Source: Jonesia quinghaiensis DSM 15701 (GTDB lineage: Bacteria > Actinomycetota > Actinomycetes > Actinomycetales > Cellulomonadaceae). From it: a DNA stretch of 64,000 nt. The translations under genes were made by a program, and so were the position numbers. This document shows, in pieces, positions 26,714 through 35,631 of this stretch (the stretch's first letter is position 1; every line of letters begins with the position of its first letter). Under the pieces are notes generated by a model, which saw only the letters and a program-made list of their open reading frames with translations, searched no databases and had not been told where the DNA came from. Location: the NCBI RefSeq assembly GCF_000423205.1, contig NZ_AUHN01000004.1, positions 248,001-312,000 on the forward strand, in the 5' to 3' direction.

Positions 26714-27205
26714 TCACGTATTTGTGTTTTTTCCTTGGGGGGCGATGAACAAACTTGCTTGCATAAGCCGGAAATCATCCCAATACTGCTGCGCTTGGTT
26801 GCCAGCGCATGTTGCGGTGATCTGAACAACGTCGCATACCGCACCACGGTCCACCTCAACAATGGTGATCATCTGCGCTAGCGTCAACGTGTCCGTGTGC
26901 CGGTAACTGTACTCAATGTGAAAAGCACGATGCTCCCCCACAGTTGTGTGTGTACGCCCAAGTTCCTCATAATTCGCGAGCGCTGTTGTTCTGCGGTTGA
27001 TTTCATCAACGCTGGCTTGCAGGGCGCCCTGGGGTGCACGGCGCACAGAGCCCACCATGTTTGGCATGAAACCTTCAATGTCAGCCACAGGTCGCACAGC
27101 GAAAAGCACACCGCTTTCGGGGTCAGCACGCCAATGGTCTGGCACATCGACCGTGAATCCAGACAACGCTGGAAAGTCGGGGCTTGGGTAACTCAGAGCG
27201 GGCAT
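26714..27205 (-). CDS. LpqN/LpqT-like domain protein without signal peptide
   Basis: 163 aa from ATG 27205 with AAAGG 8 bases upstream. FTVDVPDHWRAD, ADIEGFMPNMVGSVRR and the C-terminal YWDDFRLMQASL resemble the LpqN/DcrB-like domain often found beside type VII secretion genes. No lipobox or signal peptide, so it may act in the cytoplasm as a chaperone or adaptor for the adjacent large protein. That role is inference. Confidence 0.6.
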   Translation of the reverse strand: MPALSYPSPDFPALSGFTVDVPDHWRADPESGVLFAVRPVADIEGFMPNMVGSVRRAPQGALQASVDEINRRTTALANYEELGRTHTTVGEHRAFHIEYSYRHTDTLTLAQMITIVEVDRGAVCDVVQITATCAGNQAQQYWDDFRLMQASLFIAPQGKNTNT

Positions 27206-27288
27206 CGGCTGGCCTTTCACATCAACAAATAGTGGACTTAACGGGTAACGAAACTGTGGATTTGTCGGTTTGTGGGCGGTAGGGAAGG

Positions 27289-28665
27289 TCAAAACCACCC
27301 GCGGGGATCAAAAGCGTTGCCAATATCAGTGATGACTTCCTTGGGATCAATATCGAACGACACGTTGACACCCGCTCCAATCCCCAAAGCAACACCAAGG
27401 TCGAGGTCAACGGCAACACGGTCCAACGTGATGTCAGCGTCCAAGTTTGCACCAAACCCGGCCCCAACATACCCGGTAACACCAACCCCTGCACTGACCC
27501 CGGATATCCCACCAGCTAACTCAGCGGAGGCTTCACCACCAACCATGGCATCAACCCCAAGTTCAGCGGACACCCCATCCTTGCCTGCGGTCACACCGGC
27601 TTTCGCCGCTGCAACCGCCCCTACTGAGGCCGATGCGGAACCACCAGCATGAAGAACCCCATACTCGACGGAACCGTCAACATCTGCGCGAACACCAGCC
27701 TGTGCCTGGGCGTACGCTGAGGCGGTGATGTTTGCGCCATCACCATTGATTCCAGCGCCGGTGTCAGCCATGAGCCCAGCCTGGTAGCTTGCGTTCCCTG
27801 AACCGTGGACACCATCCTGTGACCCAAAAATGCCGCTCGCAGCGTCTTGGTGACCACGGAACCACGACTGGGACGTGTTGAGACCCACCGTGTTGATACC
27901 GAAGGTGGTTGACTCTTTAGCCTGAGTAGACGAGGTTGTCTCGGCGGTTTTTGTTGAGTCATCGTCGCCCGGTGTTGACCGTGAAATCTCAAAACTATAC
28001 GTCTCTTCACGGCGTTTATTGTCTTTGTGTTCCCAGTGCATCCGGTCCGTGTCAAACATCGGCCGGTCGTAGGGGGCTTCGCTGGGGGTCCACGCATCCC
28101 ACACGCCCATTGCTACAGGGCTATTTATGCGCCGCAACGTGGCAACACACTGTTGTGCAACGTTCTCGTAGGCCTGCACCCACGTTGCGATCTCTGCTTT
28201 CAGCTCATCGCGTTGCCGGTTCCATGTGTCGAACGGGCTCTCTGGCAAACACACCGGGTTGCTGTACCCTGCCTGGGCAGCCCAAACCTCTTGATCAGGG
28301 GTGCCTGGCGCCACCATGACATCGCGTGGTCGTTGGCTTTGTAGCGTTGCAGCCTCGTCTCGGAGCCGCCGGAGGTTCTCCAACGGTGTGTGAGCGTCAT
28401 CAGCGTAGGTGTCTAAGGTGTCCCACACGTCGCGCATCACCGCAACAAGTTCTGTTGCCGGTGTAGTTTTCTCGGTAATCGTGGGGGTCGACGGCACGGA
28501 GGTCAGCAGCGTCCCCGAAAAGGAGGAACTCAGCGTTGGCCAATGATCATGCAGCCGGGTCACTGATTGTTCGATGCCCGTCGCGGTGCGGTGCAACGCG
28601 CCCAGCAAAGCGCGAACAGGCTCTAGTGTGTAATCCGCGTACGGAACAGGTAGCTGGCCGGTCAT
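27289..28665 (-). CDS. Type VII secretion-like large protein with Gly/Ala-rich C-terminus
   Basis: 458 aa. ATG at 28665 overlaps the TGA of the upstream small gene (ATGA). N-terminal 1-240 is helical with a WXG-like signal region and a hydrophilic middle (HWEHKDNKRREETYSFEIS); residues about 265-445 are Gly/Ala/Val/Asp-rich, with repeated AGV/SAG-type motifs reminiscent of beta-helical or glycine-rich regions in polymorphic toxins; the end is IGNAFDPRGWF. No Sec signal. The pairing with two small WXG-type genes suggests an Esx-like substrate or effector. No nuclease, ADP-ribosyl or other toxin domain was recognised. Confidence 0.6.
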   Translation of the reverse strand: MTGQLPVPYADYTLEPVRALLGALHRTATGIEQSVTRLHDHWPTLSSSFSGTLLTSVPSTPTITEKTTPATELVAVMRDVWDTLDTYADDAHTPLENLRRLRDEAATLQSQRPRDVMVAPGTPDQEVWAAQAGYSNPVCLPESPFDTWNRQRDELKAEIATWVQAYENVAQQCVATLRRINSPVAMGVWDAWTPSEAPYDRPMFDTDRMHWEHKDNKRREETYSFEISRSTPGDDDSTKTAETTSSTQAKESTTFGINTVGLNTSQSWFRGHQDAASGIFGSQDGVHGSGNASYQAGLMADTGAGINGDGANITASAYAQAQAGVRADVDGSVEYGVLHAGGSASASVGAVAAAKAGVTAGKDGVSAELGVDAMVGGEASAELAGGISGVSAGVGVTGYVGAGFGANLDADITLDRVAVDLDLGVALGIGAGVNVSFDIDPKEVITDIGNAFDPRGWF

Positions 28666-29039
28666 TGTGGTTTCAACCCCGTCTGCGGTGATGCGAAACG
28701 GCTCGGTTCGAAACTGCCAACTGTCCCGGCGTAGGTTGTTTCCAAAGTTTGTGCGGAACACTGATCAGTTTCACTAACAACCGCAGCCATCTCACCAATG
28801 GTGCCAAGCACTGCCTCAATCTCACCCACGATCCGTTGCAGATCGCCGGTGTGGTTGGCAAGGACGCTGTGAGCAAGGCGTGCAACATCAGGGTCGCATA
28901 GCGTTTGCGCATCGTCTGCTAGCGACTTGAGGTTCCCGTCACCTGTTGGTGACGCGTCCCGTAACCCCTGCACATGTTTTTTCGCTTGGGTGAGGAAAAT
29001 GTCAACCCCAGCGGGGTCAATGTCAAAGTCAATGAGCAT
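28662..29039 (-). CDS. Small helical type VII-associated protein
   Basis: 125 aa. Predicted helical bundle: FDIDPAGVDIFLTQAKKHV at the start and IVGEIEAVLGTIGEMAAVV in the middle, like WXG100-related secretion partners but without an obvious WXG. Overlaps the large protein by 4 bases and lies 9 bases after the 99-aa gene, so it is cotranslated with its probable partner. Two Cys (TLCDP, DQCSAQ). Confidence 0.6.
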   Translation of the reverse strand: MLIDFDIDPAGVDIFLTQAKKHVQGLRDASPTGDGNLKSLADDAQTLCDPDVARLAHSVLANHTGDLQRIVGEIEAVLGTIGEMAAVVSETDQCSAQTLETTYAGTVGSFEPSRFASPQTGLKPQ

Positions 29040-29048
29040 GCGCGCGGC

Positions 29049-29348
29049 CTACATTCCTTGAGCAAGGGCACGTAAACGAGCGCACGCATCGTCAGCGTCA
29101 CGGTTAGTGCGGTTCATCGCCTCGCGCAACGTGCCAACGATTTCTAGCACGCTGTCAGCGGCTGCTACCCACCGTTCCTCTTTCGCGGCGTACTCGGCCG
29201 ACACCCCTGTCGCCTCATACTGGGCCATCGCCGCAGCGACATCACGGCGCCGGTCACTAATGACTCTTTCTAGTTGTTGAGCGTTTGCTAGGACGTTGCG
29301 TTCTGCTTCACTCATCGCTGCACGTGAATACCGGATTACGCCGTTCAC
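29049..29348 (-). CDS. WXG100-like small protein
   Basis: 99 aa, almost entirely helical, with a central bend around AKEERWVAAADSV (a W-containing turn in place of WXG) and a DADDACARLRALAQGM tail. Size and layout fit ESAT-6/WXG100 proteins. GTG start at 29348 with GGGAGGGG upstream. First gene of the cluster. No EccC or other type VII core gene lies in the window. Confidence 0.6.
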   Translation of the reverse strand: MNGVIRYSRAAMSEAERNVLANAQQLERVISDRRRDVAAAMAQYEATGVSAEYAAKEERWVAAADSVLEIVGTLREAMNRTNRDADDACARLRALAQGM

Positions 29349-29621
29349 ATTGCCCCTCCCCTATGGCATAAGGCGGTTCGCGTTCCGCCTCAATGCACTC
29401 AGCCTAGGGAAGGGGCTTGTAGCCATTGGAGTTATCCACAGGGAGGTTCTCCCCACGCCTTCGAAACGGCAAACTACACAACATCGTTTGTCATAGTTCT
29501 ATAGAGCCGCGTGGACTGATCTTTGACTTTTGATTAAGTAGCGAATTTATGATGGCGCGCAAAATCTTGACTATTGGTCAACATCAGTAATTCAATTTTT
29601 CCACTGAGGATTTCAATCATT
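29349..29621. other. A/T-rich spacer between type VII-like operon and XRE gene
   Basis: No coding region seen. It presumably contains the promoter of the WXG100-like operon. From about 29510 to 29620 the sequence is clearly A/T-rich and lacks any repeat or hairpin I could identify. Confidence 0.4.
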
Positions 29622-30203
29622 TTACGCACTCACAATTTCAGGCTCTTCTAACAGGACATTCCGCTTCGCAAATTCTGGAGGCACCAATTGGAGATCAACA
29701 GGAAAAGAAATATCCAGTGAATCTGAGAACTCAAGGGCAACTGGCCGCTCAAGTGGAGCCCCGTAGTTGGCCGTCCATTGAGGAACAGGAAGCGTTCGTT
29801 TGTGGAGTGAATACTCAACAAGCGCTGCCAAAGCATTCGCCCATTCAGATCGGGCCAACAGCTCTGGTTCAGTGAGCGAAAGGCCTACTGCCTCAGCAGG
29901 CTCAGCATTCATCAGGTCATCTGCAACTTGAATAAACGCCCGATAGGCGACACTGAAACGGCCCTCTTCGAGGGCGTCACCAATCGCTTCCGCCCTTTGA
30001 GCAACGGTCAGTCGACGGGTAGGGAAAAATGCAACCTGACCACCCGCTCCGCGCAGCGCACGGAAAGCTAAATCCACCCCTGGCACACGGGTTCCCGATT
30101 CGATGTACGAGTATGCAGACTGAGAAGTGTTCAACTTTTTCGCAATGTCTGACTGACGGAGACCATTGGACTCCCTCATTCGCTTCAGAGTGTCCGCGAA
30201 CAT
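29622..30203 (-). CDS. XRE-family transcription regulator, possible antitoxin
   Basis: 193 aa. HTH_3 domain at residues 1-60: TLKRMRESNGLRQSDIAKKLNTSQSAYSYIESG, then an uncharacterised C-terminal domain (about 65-193). ATG at 30203 with GGAGG upstream. A perfect 28-bp palindrome lies 20 bases before the start codon, so it very likely controls itself. The domain layout resembles solitary antitoxin-like regulators, but no toxin gene is next to it. Confidence 0.8.
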   Translation of the reverse strand: MFADTLKRMRESNGLRQSDIAKKLNTSQSAYSYIESGTRVPGVDLAFRALRGAGGQVAFFPTRRLTVAQRAEAIGDALEEGRFSVAYRAFIQVADDLMNAEPAEAVGLSLTEPELLARSEWANALAALVEYSLHKRTLPVPQWTANYGAPLERPVALEFSDSLDISFPVDLQLVPPEFAKRNVLLEEPEIVSA

Positions 30204-30222
30204 GTTCCCTCCCCGTCACTGC

Positions 30223-30250
30223 CTCGTTATATCGAATTCGATATAACGAG
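30223..30250 (-). promoter_or_regulatory. Perfect 28-bp palindromic operator before the XRE gene
   Basis: The two 14-base halves, CTCGTTATATCGAA and its exact complement, meet at GAATTC. It lies 20 bases upstream of the ATG at 30203. The TATATCGAATTCGATATA core is A/T-rich, unlike the surroundings. Probable binding site of the XRE protein. Confidence 0.8.
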
Positions 30251-30327
30251 ACTACAGGGCTTGAACGCCGAATACTAGATGATCGTTTCAGCTCATGGCA
30301 GTGCCACACGGCAAGTTACACCACCGC

Positions 30328-31149
30328 TCAGCGGTACAGCGGGAACTGCGCTCCGAACCAGAAAACGCCAGCAATCAGTGCGAGGGTCACTGCCATGACG
30401 GCCCAGTCTTTCGCTGTGAGTCGCAGGTATGCGAGGCGGATCTGGCGGCCCCGCCCATCAACTGCGGCGTAGGTGAATCCGCGTGCTTCCAACGACTCAA
30501 CCGTGGTGCGCACTGACTTCGCCGTGTTGAGGAAGATGGGGTAGAACGACAACACTGTCAGGCGGCACCATTGGGTGATCATCCGCCACCCAAGGAACCC
30601 CTTGTTCTCAACTGGGGCGGAACGCAGCCGGTAGCCTTCAAAGACTGTGGCGAACTGTTCAATGAGGATGGGGAGCATGCGGTACCCGTAGGACACGCCG
30701 AAGGTGATCATTTGTGGCATGCGGAACGCAAGCATCGCATCGGAAAGTTTTTCGGGGTCTAGCGACACAAACGCTGCCATGGAAGCTAACGAAACAGCCC
30801 CAAGTTTCAGGGTCAGTTCCACCAGCGCAATGACTGTTTGCGTGTCCCCGCCAAAGAGCCACGCGGCAATGAACACGTAGAACGTTTCGACAATCAGGCC
30901 AAACACAAACAACCCGAGCAGCAGTGGCCCCACCCGGGCCAATCCTACGGAGATGCAACCCAGCACAAACAGTCCGGCGAGGACGGTGAGGTTGTGCGTA
31001 AACCAGGGCACGATCGCGAGAACGAGGTACCACATCACCACCATGCGCGGGTCCATGGTGGAGAAGAGCCCGCCACGGGTCGCATAAGCGGTGCGAATGA
31101 GTTCTAGTTTGACCCATTCAACGGACAACACGTCGTGGTGTTTACGCAC
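30328..31149 (-). CDS. ecfT: ECF transporter transmembrane T component
   Basis: 273 aa, CbiQ/EcfT family. About six hydrophobic segments and the coupling motif in VESLEARGFTY (Ala-Arg-Gly) near residue 220; a second coupling region is GYRLRSAPV. Couples ATP hydrolysis to the S component. The GTG start is one base after the ATPase stop. Dedicated (group I-like) ECF operon because S, A and T are together. Confidence 0.88.
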   Translation of the reverse strand: MRKHHDVLSVEWVKLELIRTAYATRGGLFSTMDPRMVVMWYLVLAIVPWFTHNLTVLAGLFVLGCISVGLARVGPLLLGLFVFGLIVETFYVFIAAWLFGGDTQTVIALVELTLKLGAVSLASMAAFVSLDPEKLSDAMLAFRMPQMITFGVSYGYRMLPILIEQFATVFEGYRLRSAPVENKGFLGWRMITQWCRLTVLSFYPIFLNTAKSVRTTVESLEARGFTYAAVDGRGRQIRLAYLRLTAKDWAVMAVTLALIAGVFWFGAQFPLYR

Positions 31150-31150
31150 G

Positions 31151-32896
31151 TCACACTCCTAACGCTGATGTTTGCGCGGTTGCGGTTGGCACTGGTGGTG
31201 GGCCGTCACCGTGGTAGGCGGCGGCTAGTTCAGCGACCGACAGTGGCACGGGGGCAACACCGAGGGCGTTACCGATTCGGACGATTTCTGGGGCGGTGAG
31301 GTGGGCTCGTTCCAACACCTGTGGGCTGCCAAAGAGTTCCCGTGGGTGGCAGTCCGCGATGATCCCGCCCTCGGATAGCACAATCACCCGGTTTGCCCAT
31401 TCCGCGACGAGTTGCATGTCGTGTGTGGCAACAACTGTGCACCGGATTGACCCGGCAAGGTCTGCGAGCATGTGGGTGACGTCGTCGCGGGAGGAGACGT
31501 CCAGTGATGAGGTTGGTTCATCAAGGAGGAGAACTGTGGGGCGCATCGCTAGCCCGATGGCCAGTGTTGCGCGCCGTTGCTGCCCACCTGACAGGGTGCG
31601 CCCATCGCGGTCTGCGAAGTCGGTGAGGCGCACTCGGTCCAAAATGTGCGCCACCAGTGCATCTGTGTCTGGGTGTTTACGGTCTTTAGGGAACAACGCG
31701 ACGTCTTCAGCGACGGACCCTTTGAGGAGCATCAACTCTGGGTGTTGGTACAGGTAGGCGGCATGTTCTGCGAGGTGTGGGGAAGCTTTTGAGCGTGAGT
31801 TTGTTTCCCCCAACCACACGGTCCCTTCGCGGGGCACAATGATCCCGGCGAGGAGTTTCATGAGGGTGGATTTGCCTGCCCCGTTTCCGCCAACGAGTGC
31901 TACCCGGTCGCCGTCGTGGAGGTCAACGTTCACGTTGTTGAGGACCATGTGGGTTTCCCCGGACACCGATTTGTACCCGTGGGTGACGTTCACAGCGCGT
32001 GCTACGACGTCACGGTTGGGTTCTTGGGTGGCTAGGTGTGCGATCCCGGACCAGTGGACGCTGGGTTTTTTGCCCGATGCGCGAATCGCAGCCACTGCAT
32101 CTTCCGTGGTGCGTGGGGTGGCGCTGATACCTAACGCCTTGACGGCGTTGATGGATTGGGGTGCTGGGATGCCGTGAGCTTCGAGTTCACCGGTGCGGGT
32201 GATGGCCTCTTCGATGGGGAGGTGCCAGGCTGGTGTGCCGTCTGCCATGAGGATTACTGATTTTGCGTAGCGGGCCACGAACTCCATGTGGTGCTCAATG
32301 GTGATGATGGTGATCCCGAGTTCACGGTTGAGTGTGGCGAGCCGTTCGTAGATGACGGCGGCGCGCTCGGGGTCGAGTTCGGCGACTGGTTCGTCAACGA
32401 TCAGCACGGTGGGGCGTTGGGCTAGCACTGAAGCCAGTGCTGTCAGGTGCGCTTGGCCGCCAGATAACTGCCAGACGAAGCGTTGTGCGAGCTCAGTAAT
32501 ACCGAGGGTTTCTAACGCTGACGACGTGCGCTCTTCGTGGTCATCAAGCCCGTAGTTCACGGGGCCAAATGCCACCTCGTCACGCACGGTGGGGCGCACA
32601 AGTTGGTTGTGGAAATCTTGGTACACGTACCCCACGTGGGCGGATAGTTCTGTGACGGAGGAATCCCAGGTGTCAACGCCTGCAACGTGCACGGATCCAG
32701 CGAATTCGCCGTGCCAGTAGTGCGGGATCAGTCCGTTGAAGGTTTTACACAGGGTCGTTTTTGCTGACCCGTTTCCGCCTATGACGGTGACAAAGTCGCC
32801 AGCTTCGATGGTGAGGTTGACGTTGCGTAGGGAGTCTTGGTCAGCGCCTGGGTAGCGAAATGACAGGTCGGTAACGGTGATGATGGGTTGCGGCAC
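31151..32896 (-). CDS. ECF transporter double ATPase (fused A1-A2)
   Basis: 581 aa from GTG 32896, which has AAGGA 6 bases upstream; the longer frame overlaps the S gene with no support. Two ABC domains in one chain. Domain 1: Walker A GGNGSAKTT, in which the last Gly of GxxGxGK is Ala; signature LSGGQAHL; Walker B LIVDEPVAELD; EHHMEF switch His. Domain 2: GGNGAGKST, LSGGQQRR, LLLDEPTSSLD, ATHDMQ. Gene order S-A-T is compact, with start and stop nearly touching. Confidence 0.9.
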   Translation of the reverse strand: MPQPIITVTDLSFRYPGADQDSLRNVNLTIEAGDFVTVIGGNGSAKTTLCKTFNGLIPHYWHGEFAGSVHVAGVDTWDSSVTELSAHVGYVYQDFHNQLVRPTVRDEVAFGPVNYGLDDHEERTSSALETLGITELAQRFVWQLSGGQAHLTALASVLAQRPTVLIVDEPVAELDPERAAVIYERLATLNRELGITIITIEHHMEFVARYAKSVILMADGTPAWHLPIEEAITRTGELEAHGIPAPQSINAVKALGISATPRTTEDAVAAIRASGKKPSVHWSGIAHLATQEPNRDVVARAVNVTHGYKSVSGETHMVLNNVNVDLHDGDRVALVGGNGAGKSTLMKLLAGIIVPREGTVWLGETNSRSKASPHLAEHAAYLYQHPELMLLKGSVAEDVALFPKDRKHPDTDALVAHILDRVRLTDFADRDGRTLSGGQQRRATLAIGLAMRPTVLLLDEPTSSLDVSSRDDVTHMLADLAGSIRCTVVATHDMQLVAEWANRVIVLSEGGIIADCHPRELFGSPQVLERAHLTAPEIVRIGNALGVAPVPLSVAELAAAYHGDGPPPVPTATAQTSALGV

Positions 32897-32898
32897 GG

Positions 32899-33798
32899 TC
32901 AGTCCTTGGAGGGTGAGGCGGAGCGGCGCTGTGTGCGGCGGGAGATCAGCCACACCAGGGTCAGGAGCACGATGATCCCTGCCACTGAGACGAGGAGGAA
33001 GGTATCGCCGTACTGTTCTCGCAGGTCGGAGTCGATGACTCCCACTTCAACGTCCCACGCTTCGAGGAAGGCGAAGAAGAAAGCGGCGATGGAGAGGAAC
33101 ACTGCGGACACCACGAACCAGACGCTCTGTGCTCCGCCGTTGACTTTGTCTCCGGGTTGGCGGGGGCGCATTCCAAGCAGTGGTTCGATTTTTCCGTAGA
33201 GCGCTGGGATCAGCCACATCGCAGGGATGGCACCGAACAGGATCCCGGAGATGATGATGTCAACGCCGAATCCGATTCCTTCTAGCAGCAGGATGGACTG
33301 TGGGAGCCCTTCGACGAACTCTGCGTCTTCGACACCGATCCACACTTTGGAGAGGTCAACGGCAGCGGAGAGGAACTTGTCAATGACGACAACGGTGATG
33401 GCACCTATCCAGATTTGCGCTTTTGAGCGGGGGTTCCGCATCAGTGTTCCGGCGATGTAGAGGGCCAGGAACATTTGGATGATGCCTTCGATTTCGGCGA
33501 GCCCTGAGAAGTCTCCCATCAACAGGTCGGTGAAGATTACTTCACCGATTGGGGCACCAAGTGCAGCCCAGAATGGGCTGAAGAGCGCCACCATCACCAG
33601 GGGCACAAAAACAAAGTAGGCAACTGAGATATCTACCGGGCCGATGGAAACATCAGGGATGATTTCCAAGATCACGTTGGACAACCCAAACAGTGACATG
33701 GACAGCACAAAGATCATCAATTTTTGTGAGGTGTTGAGTTCTAGGTTTTCGTCCATGGTGCCGCGTAGTTCTCCGCGACGCTCATACGTGCTGGTCAT
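32899..33798 (-). CDS. ECF transporter substrate-binding S component, substrate unknown
   Basis: About 299 aa from ATG 33798 (GGGAAAA upstream; other Met starts 4 and 15 codons either side are possible). About six membrane segments in the first 210 residues (LMIFVLSMSLFGLSNVILEI, ISVAYFVFVPLVMVALFSPF), then two more near the C-terminus. Larger than usual S components (about 190 aa), with the extra pair of spans. Vitamin identity cannot be read. LacI control of the locus hints at a sugar-like or nucleoside ligand. Confidence 0.72.
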   Translation of the reverse strand: MTSTYERRGELRGTMDENLELNTSQKLMIFVLSMSLFGLSNVILEIIPDVSIGPVDISVAYFVFVPLVMVALFSPFWAALGAPIGEVIFTDLLMGDFSGLAEIEGIIQMFLALYIAGTLMRNPRSKAQIWIGAITVVVIDKFLSAAVDLSKVWIGVEDAEFVEGLPQSILLLEGIGFGVDIIISGILFGAIPAMWLIPALYGKIEPLLGMRPRQPGDKVNGGAQSVWFVVSAVFLSIAAFFFAFLEAWDVEVGVIDSDLREQYGDTFLLVSVAGIIVLLTLVWLISRRTQRRSASPSKD

Positions 33799-33813
33799 GG
33801 TTTTTCCCATCAA

Positions 33814-35472
33814 TCAGAGGTGGTGTGCGAGGAGTCGGTCCTGAGAATGCTGTGAGGTCATTGCGTCGAGAACACCGTGGGCGGAATCCACCACGTGGGT
33901 GGCGAGGCCTGATTCCAATGCGGCGTCGAGCTGGTCGTCTTCGGTGGTTCCCCCACGTAGGAGCACCCGGTGGGTGATGCCTGCGGCGAGCGCCACGGCG
34001 GCGTCGTTTTGGGGTTTGTCGCCAACGAACCAACTGGTTGCTGGGTTTGCGTTGGCGAGGGTGATGGCGTGGTTGATGATGCGTTGGTCGGGTTTGCGGA
34101 TTCCGATTTCGTCGGAGCACACGTACCCGGAGATCAGGCCGTCTAGCCCGATTGCTTGGCATTCTGCGCGTACTGCGCGCCCGCTGATGGTGTTGGAGAC
34201 GACTACGACGGGCATGTTGCGCTCAAAGCAGGCGGTGAGGAGTTCGTGGATGCCGGGGCGTTGGGTGCGCCGGGATTTGGCTCGTCCGTATGCGGCGGTG
34301 AGTTCGTGGGCTTCAGTGCGTAGGAGTGCTTGTTGTTGTGTGGTCAGGCCTGCGCCGAAGAGTGTGGTCCAGAATTCGTGGGGTTGGATTTCGCGTAGTG
34401 GTGCGTCGGTGGCGTCGTGTTCGAGGCGGCGTTGTTGTTTCCAGGTTTTGTGGGTTTCGCGGGCTTGGGCGAGTTGTACTCCGGCTTCCCACACGGTGAA
34501 GGGGTGGGTGGGTGTGCTGAGGAATTCGGAGAGGTGGCGCAGGAATGGGGTGAGGAGGGCATCGTCGTTGTGGGAGGTGGAGATGACGCCTCCGTGGTCG
34601 ATGAACAGTGTTGTGCGGCGTTCGTTCGTTGACGTTGTGGTGTTGCCCGATGCTTGTGCCGGTTGTTGTGTTGTGGCGCCGGGTTGTGTTGTGGTGTTGG
34701 TGAGTGCGTCGTGGAAGACGGGGACGAGGCCTTCTGGGGTGTCGAAGATCGCGTCGGGTTGTTCGGTGACGGCGAAGGGTGGGTTTGCTGTGTGTTGGGA
34801 GGCGGTGATGAATACCGCTCCGGTTCCGGCTCGGCGGCCTGTGACGACGTCGCGGTCGAGGGTGTCTCCGACGTACCAGCAGTCGGCTGGGGCGACGCCT
34901 GCTGCTTCAGCGGCGAGTTCGATCATGCGTGGATTGGGTTTGCGGATGCCGACTTCGTCGGAGTAGATCTGTGCGGCGAAGGATTTGTCGATGCCGTGTG
35001 CGCGCAGGAGTCTGCGGTGGTTGGCTCCGGAGTGGGCGTTGGACACGATGACGACGGGCACGTTGTGTTGTGCTGCGGTGTTCAGCAGGTCGGTGATGCC
35101 GGGGCGCAGTGTGTGGTGTGAGAGCGCGGAGTTGATGTCGTGGAGTACTTGGCGCGCTTCTGATTCGAGGGTTGCGCGGATGGGTGCGGGGAGGTCGGCG
35201 GCGAGGAAGTCGCCGACGATTTCTCGGTGTCCCATTTCTCTGGGGTTGAGTCGCCGGGAGGAGGCGTGTTTCCAGTGTTTGAGTGCTGTTTGTCCGGCGG
35301 TGATGGAGGCGGTGAGGGCGGCTGGGTCGATGTCGTGGCCGGCGCGGTGGATGTGGCGGAGGAGTGCGGCGGTGGCGGCTTCTTTTCCGGCGGGGTTTTT
35401 TGAGGTGAGGAAGATGACTCCGCCGAAGTCGAGGAGGAGTGCCCGTGGGGTGGGCAGGTGGCGTGTTGTCAT
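33814..35472 (-). CDS. Tandem HAD-superfamily hydrolase fusion
   Basis: 552 aa with two complete HAD subfamily IA domains in one chain. Domain 1 (about 8-255): nucleophile in LLLDFGGVI, motif II IVSNAHS, Lys in GIRKPNP, motif IV WYVGDTLDRD. Domain 2 (about 290-530): LFIDHGGVIS, VVVSNTIS, GIRKPDQ, WFVGDKPQND. In both, the second Asp of DxD is Gly (DxG), as in many DFGGV-type HADs. A Thr/Gln/Ala-rich linker joins them. ATG 35472 has AGAAAG upstream. First gene of the ECF operon, 15 bases before the S gene. Probably dephosphorylates a compound linked to the imported substrate. Confidence 0.85.
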   Translation of the reverse strand: MTTRHLPTPRALLLDFGGVIFLTSKNPAGKEAATAALLRHIHRAGHDIDPAALTASITAGQTALKHWKHASSRRLNPREMGHREIVGDFLAADLPAPIRATLESEARQVLHDINSALSHHTLRPGITDLLNTAAQHNVPVVIVSNAHSGANHRRLLRAHGIDKSFAAQIYSDEVGIRKPNPRMIELAAEAAGVAPADCWYVGDTLDRDVVTGRRAGTGAVFITASQHTANPPFAVTEQPDAIFDTPEGLVPVFHDALTNTTTQPGATTQQPAQASGNTTTSTNERRTTLFIDHGGVISTSHNDDALLTPFLRHLSEFLSTPTHPFTVWEAGVQLAQARETHKTWKQQRRLEHDATDAPLREIQPHEFWTTLFGAGLTTQQQALLRTEAHELTAAYGRAKSRRTQRPGIHELLTACFERNMPVVVVSNTISGRAVRAECQAIGLDGLISGYVCSDEIGIRKPDQRIINHAITLANANPATSWFVGDKPQNDAAVALAAGITHRVLLRGGTTEDDQLDAALESGLATHVVDSAHGVLDAMTSQHSQDRLLAHHL

Positions 35473-35553
35473 GGTGGGCTTCTTTCTGCTGTTCTTCTGG
35501 TGCCCGACGCTACGCACGCAATATGACATGTGGCGGACCGCACAGTGAACAAC

Positions 35554-35569
35554 TGTGGAACGTTCCACA
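35554..35569. promoter_or_regulatory. LacI-type operator 1 in the HAD/LacI intergenic region
   Basis: Perfect 16-bp palindrome TGTGGAACGTTCCACA with the central CG typical of LacI-family sites. A second identical 14-bp core lies 25 bp away, centre to centre, between the divergent ECF-HAD operon and the LacI gene. Confidence 0.85.
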
Positions 35570-35577
35570 AATGACAG

Positions 35578-35593
35578 AGTGGAACGTTCCACA
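35578..35593. promoter_or_regulatory. LacI-type operator 2 in the HAD/LacI intergenic region
   Basis: GTGGAACGTTCCAC core at 35579-35592, identical to operator 1. It lies about 40 bases before the preferred LacI start, fitting both autoregulation and control of the ECF operon. Confidence 0.85.
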
Positions 35594-35631
35594 AAATGGG
35601 GTTGTCACAGACCCGTGCTACAAATGGACAC

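Noticed and set aside
25825..26862. Longer version of the two-span membrane protein starting at 26862
   Set aside because: The extra 80 codons overlap the end of the LpqN-like gene and carry no recognisable sequence; ATG 26622 gives the membrane spans in a natural position.
33899..34966. 355-codon plus-strand open frame antisense to the tandem-HAD gene
   Set aside because: It has no family-like sequence and a biased residue content from reading the reverse of a high-G+C gene; the minus strand has complete HAD motifs.
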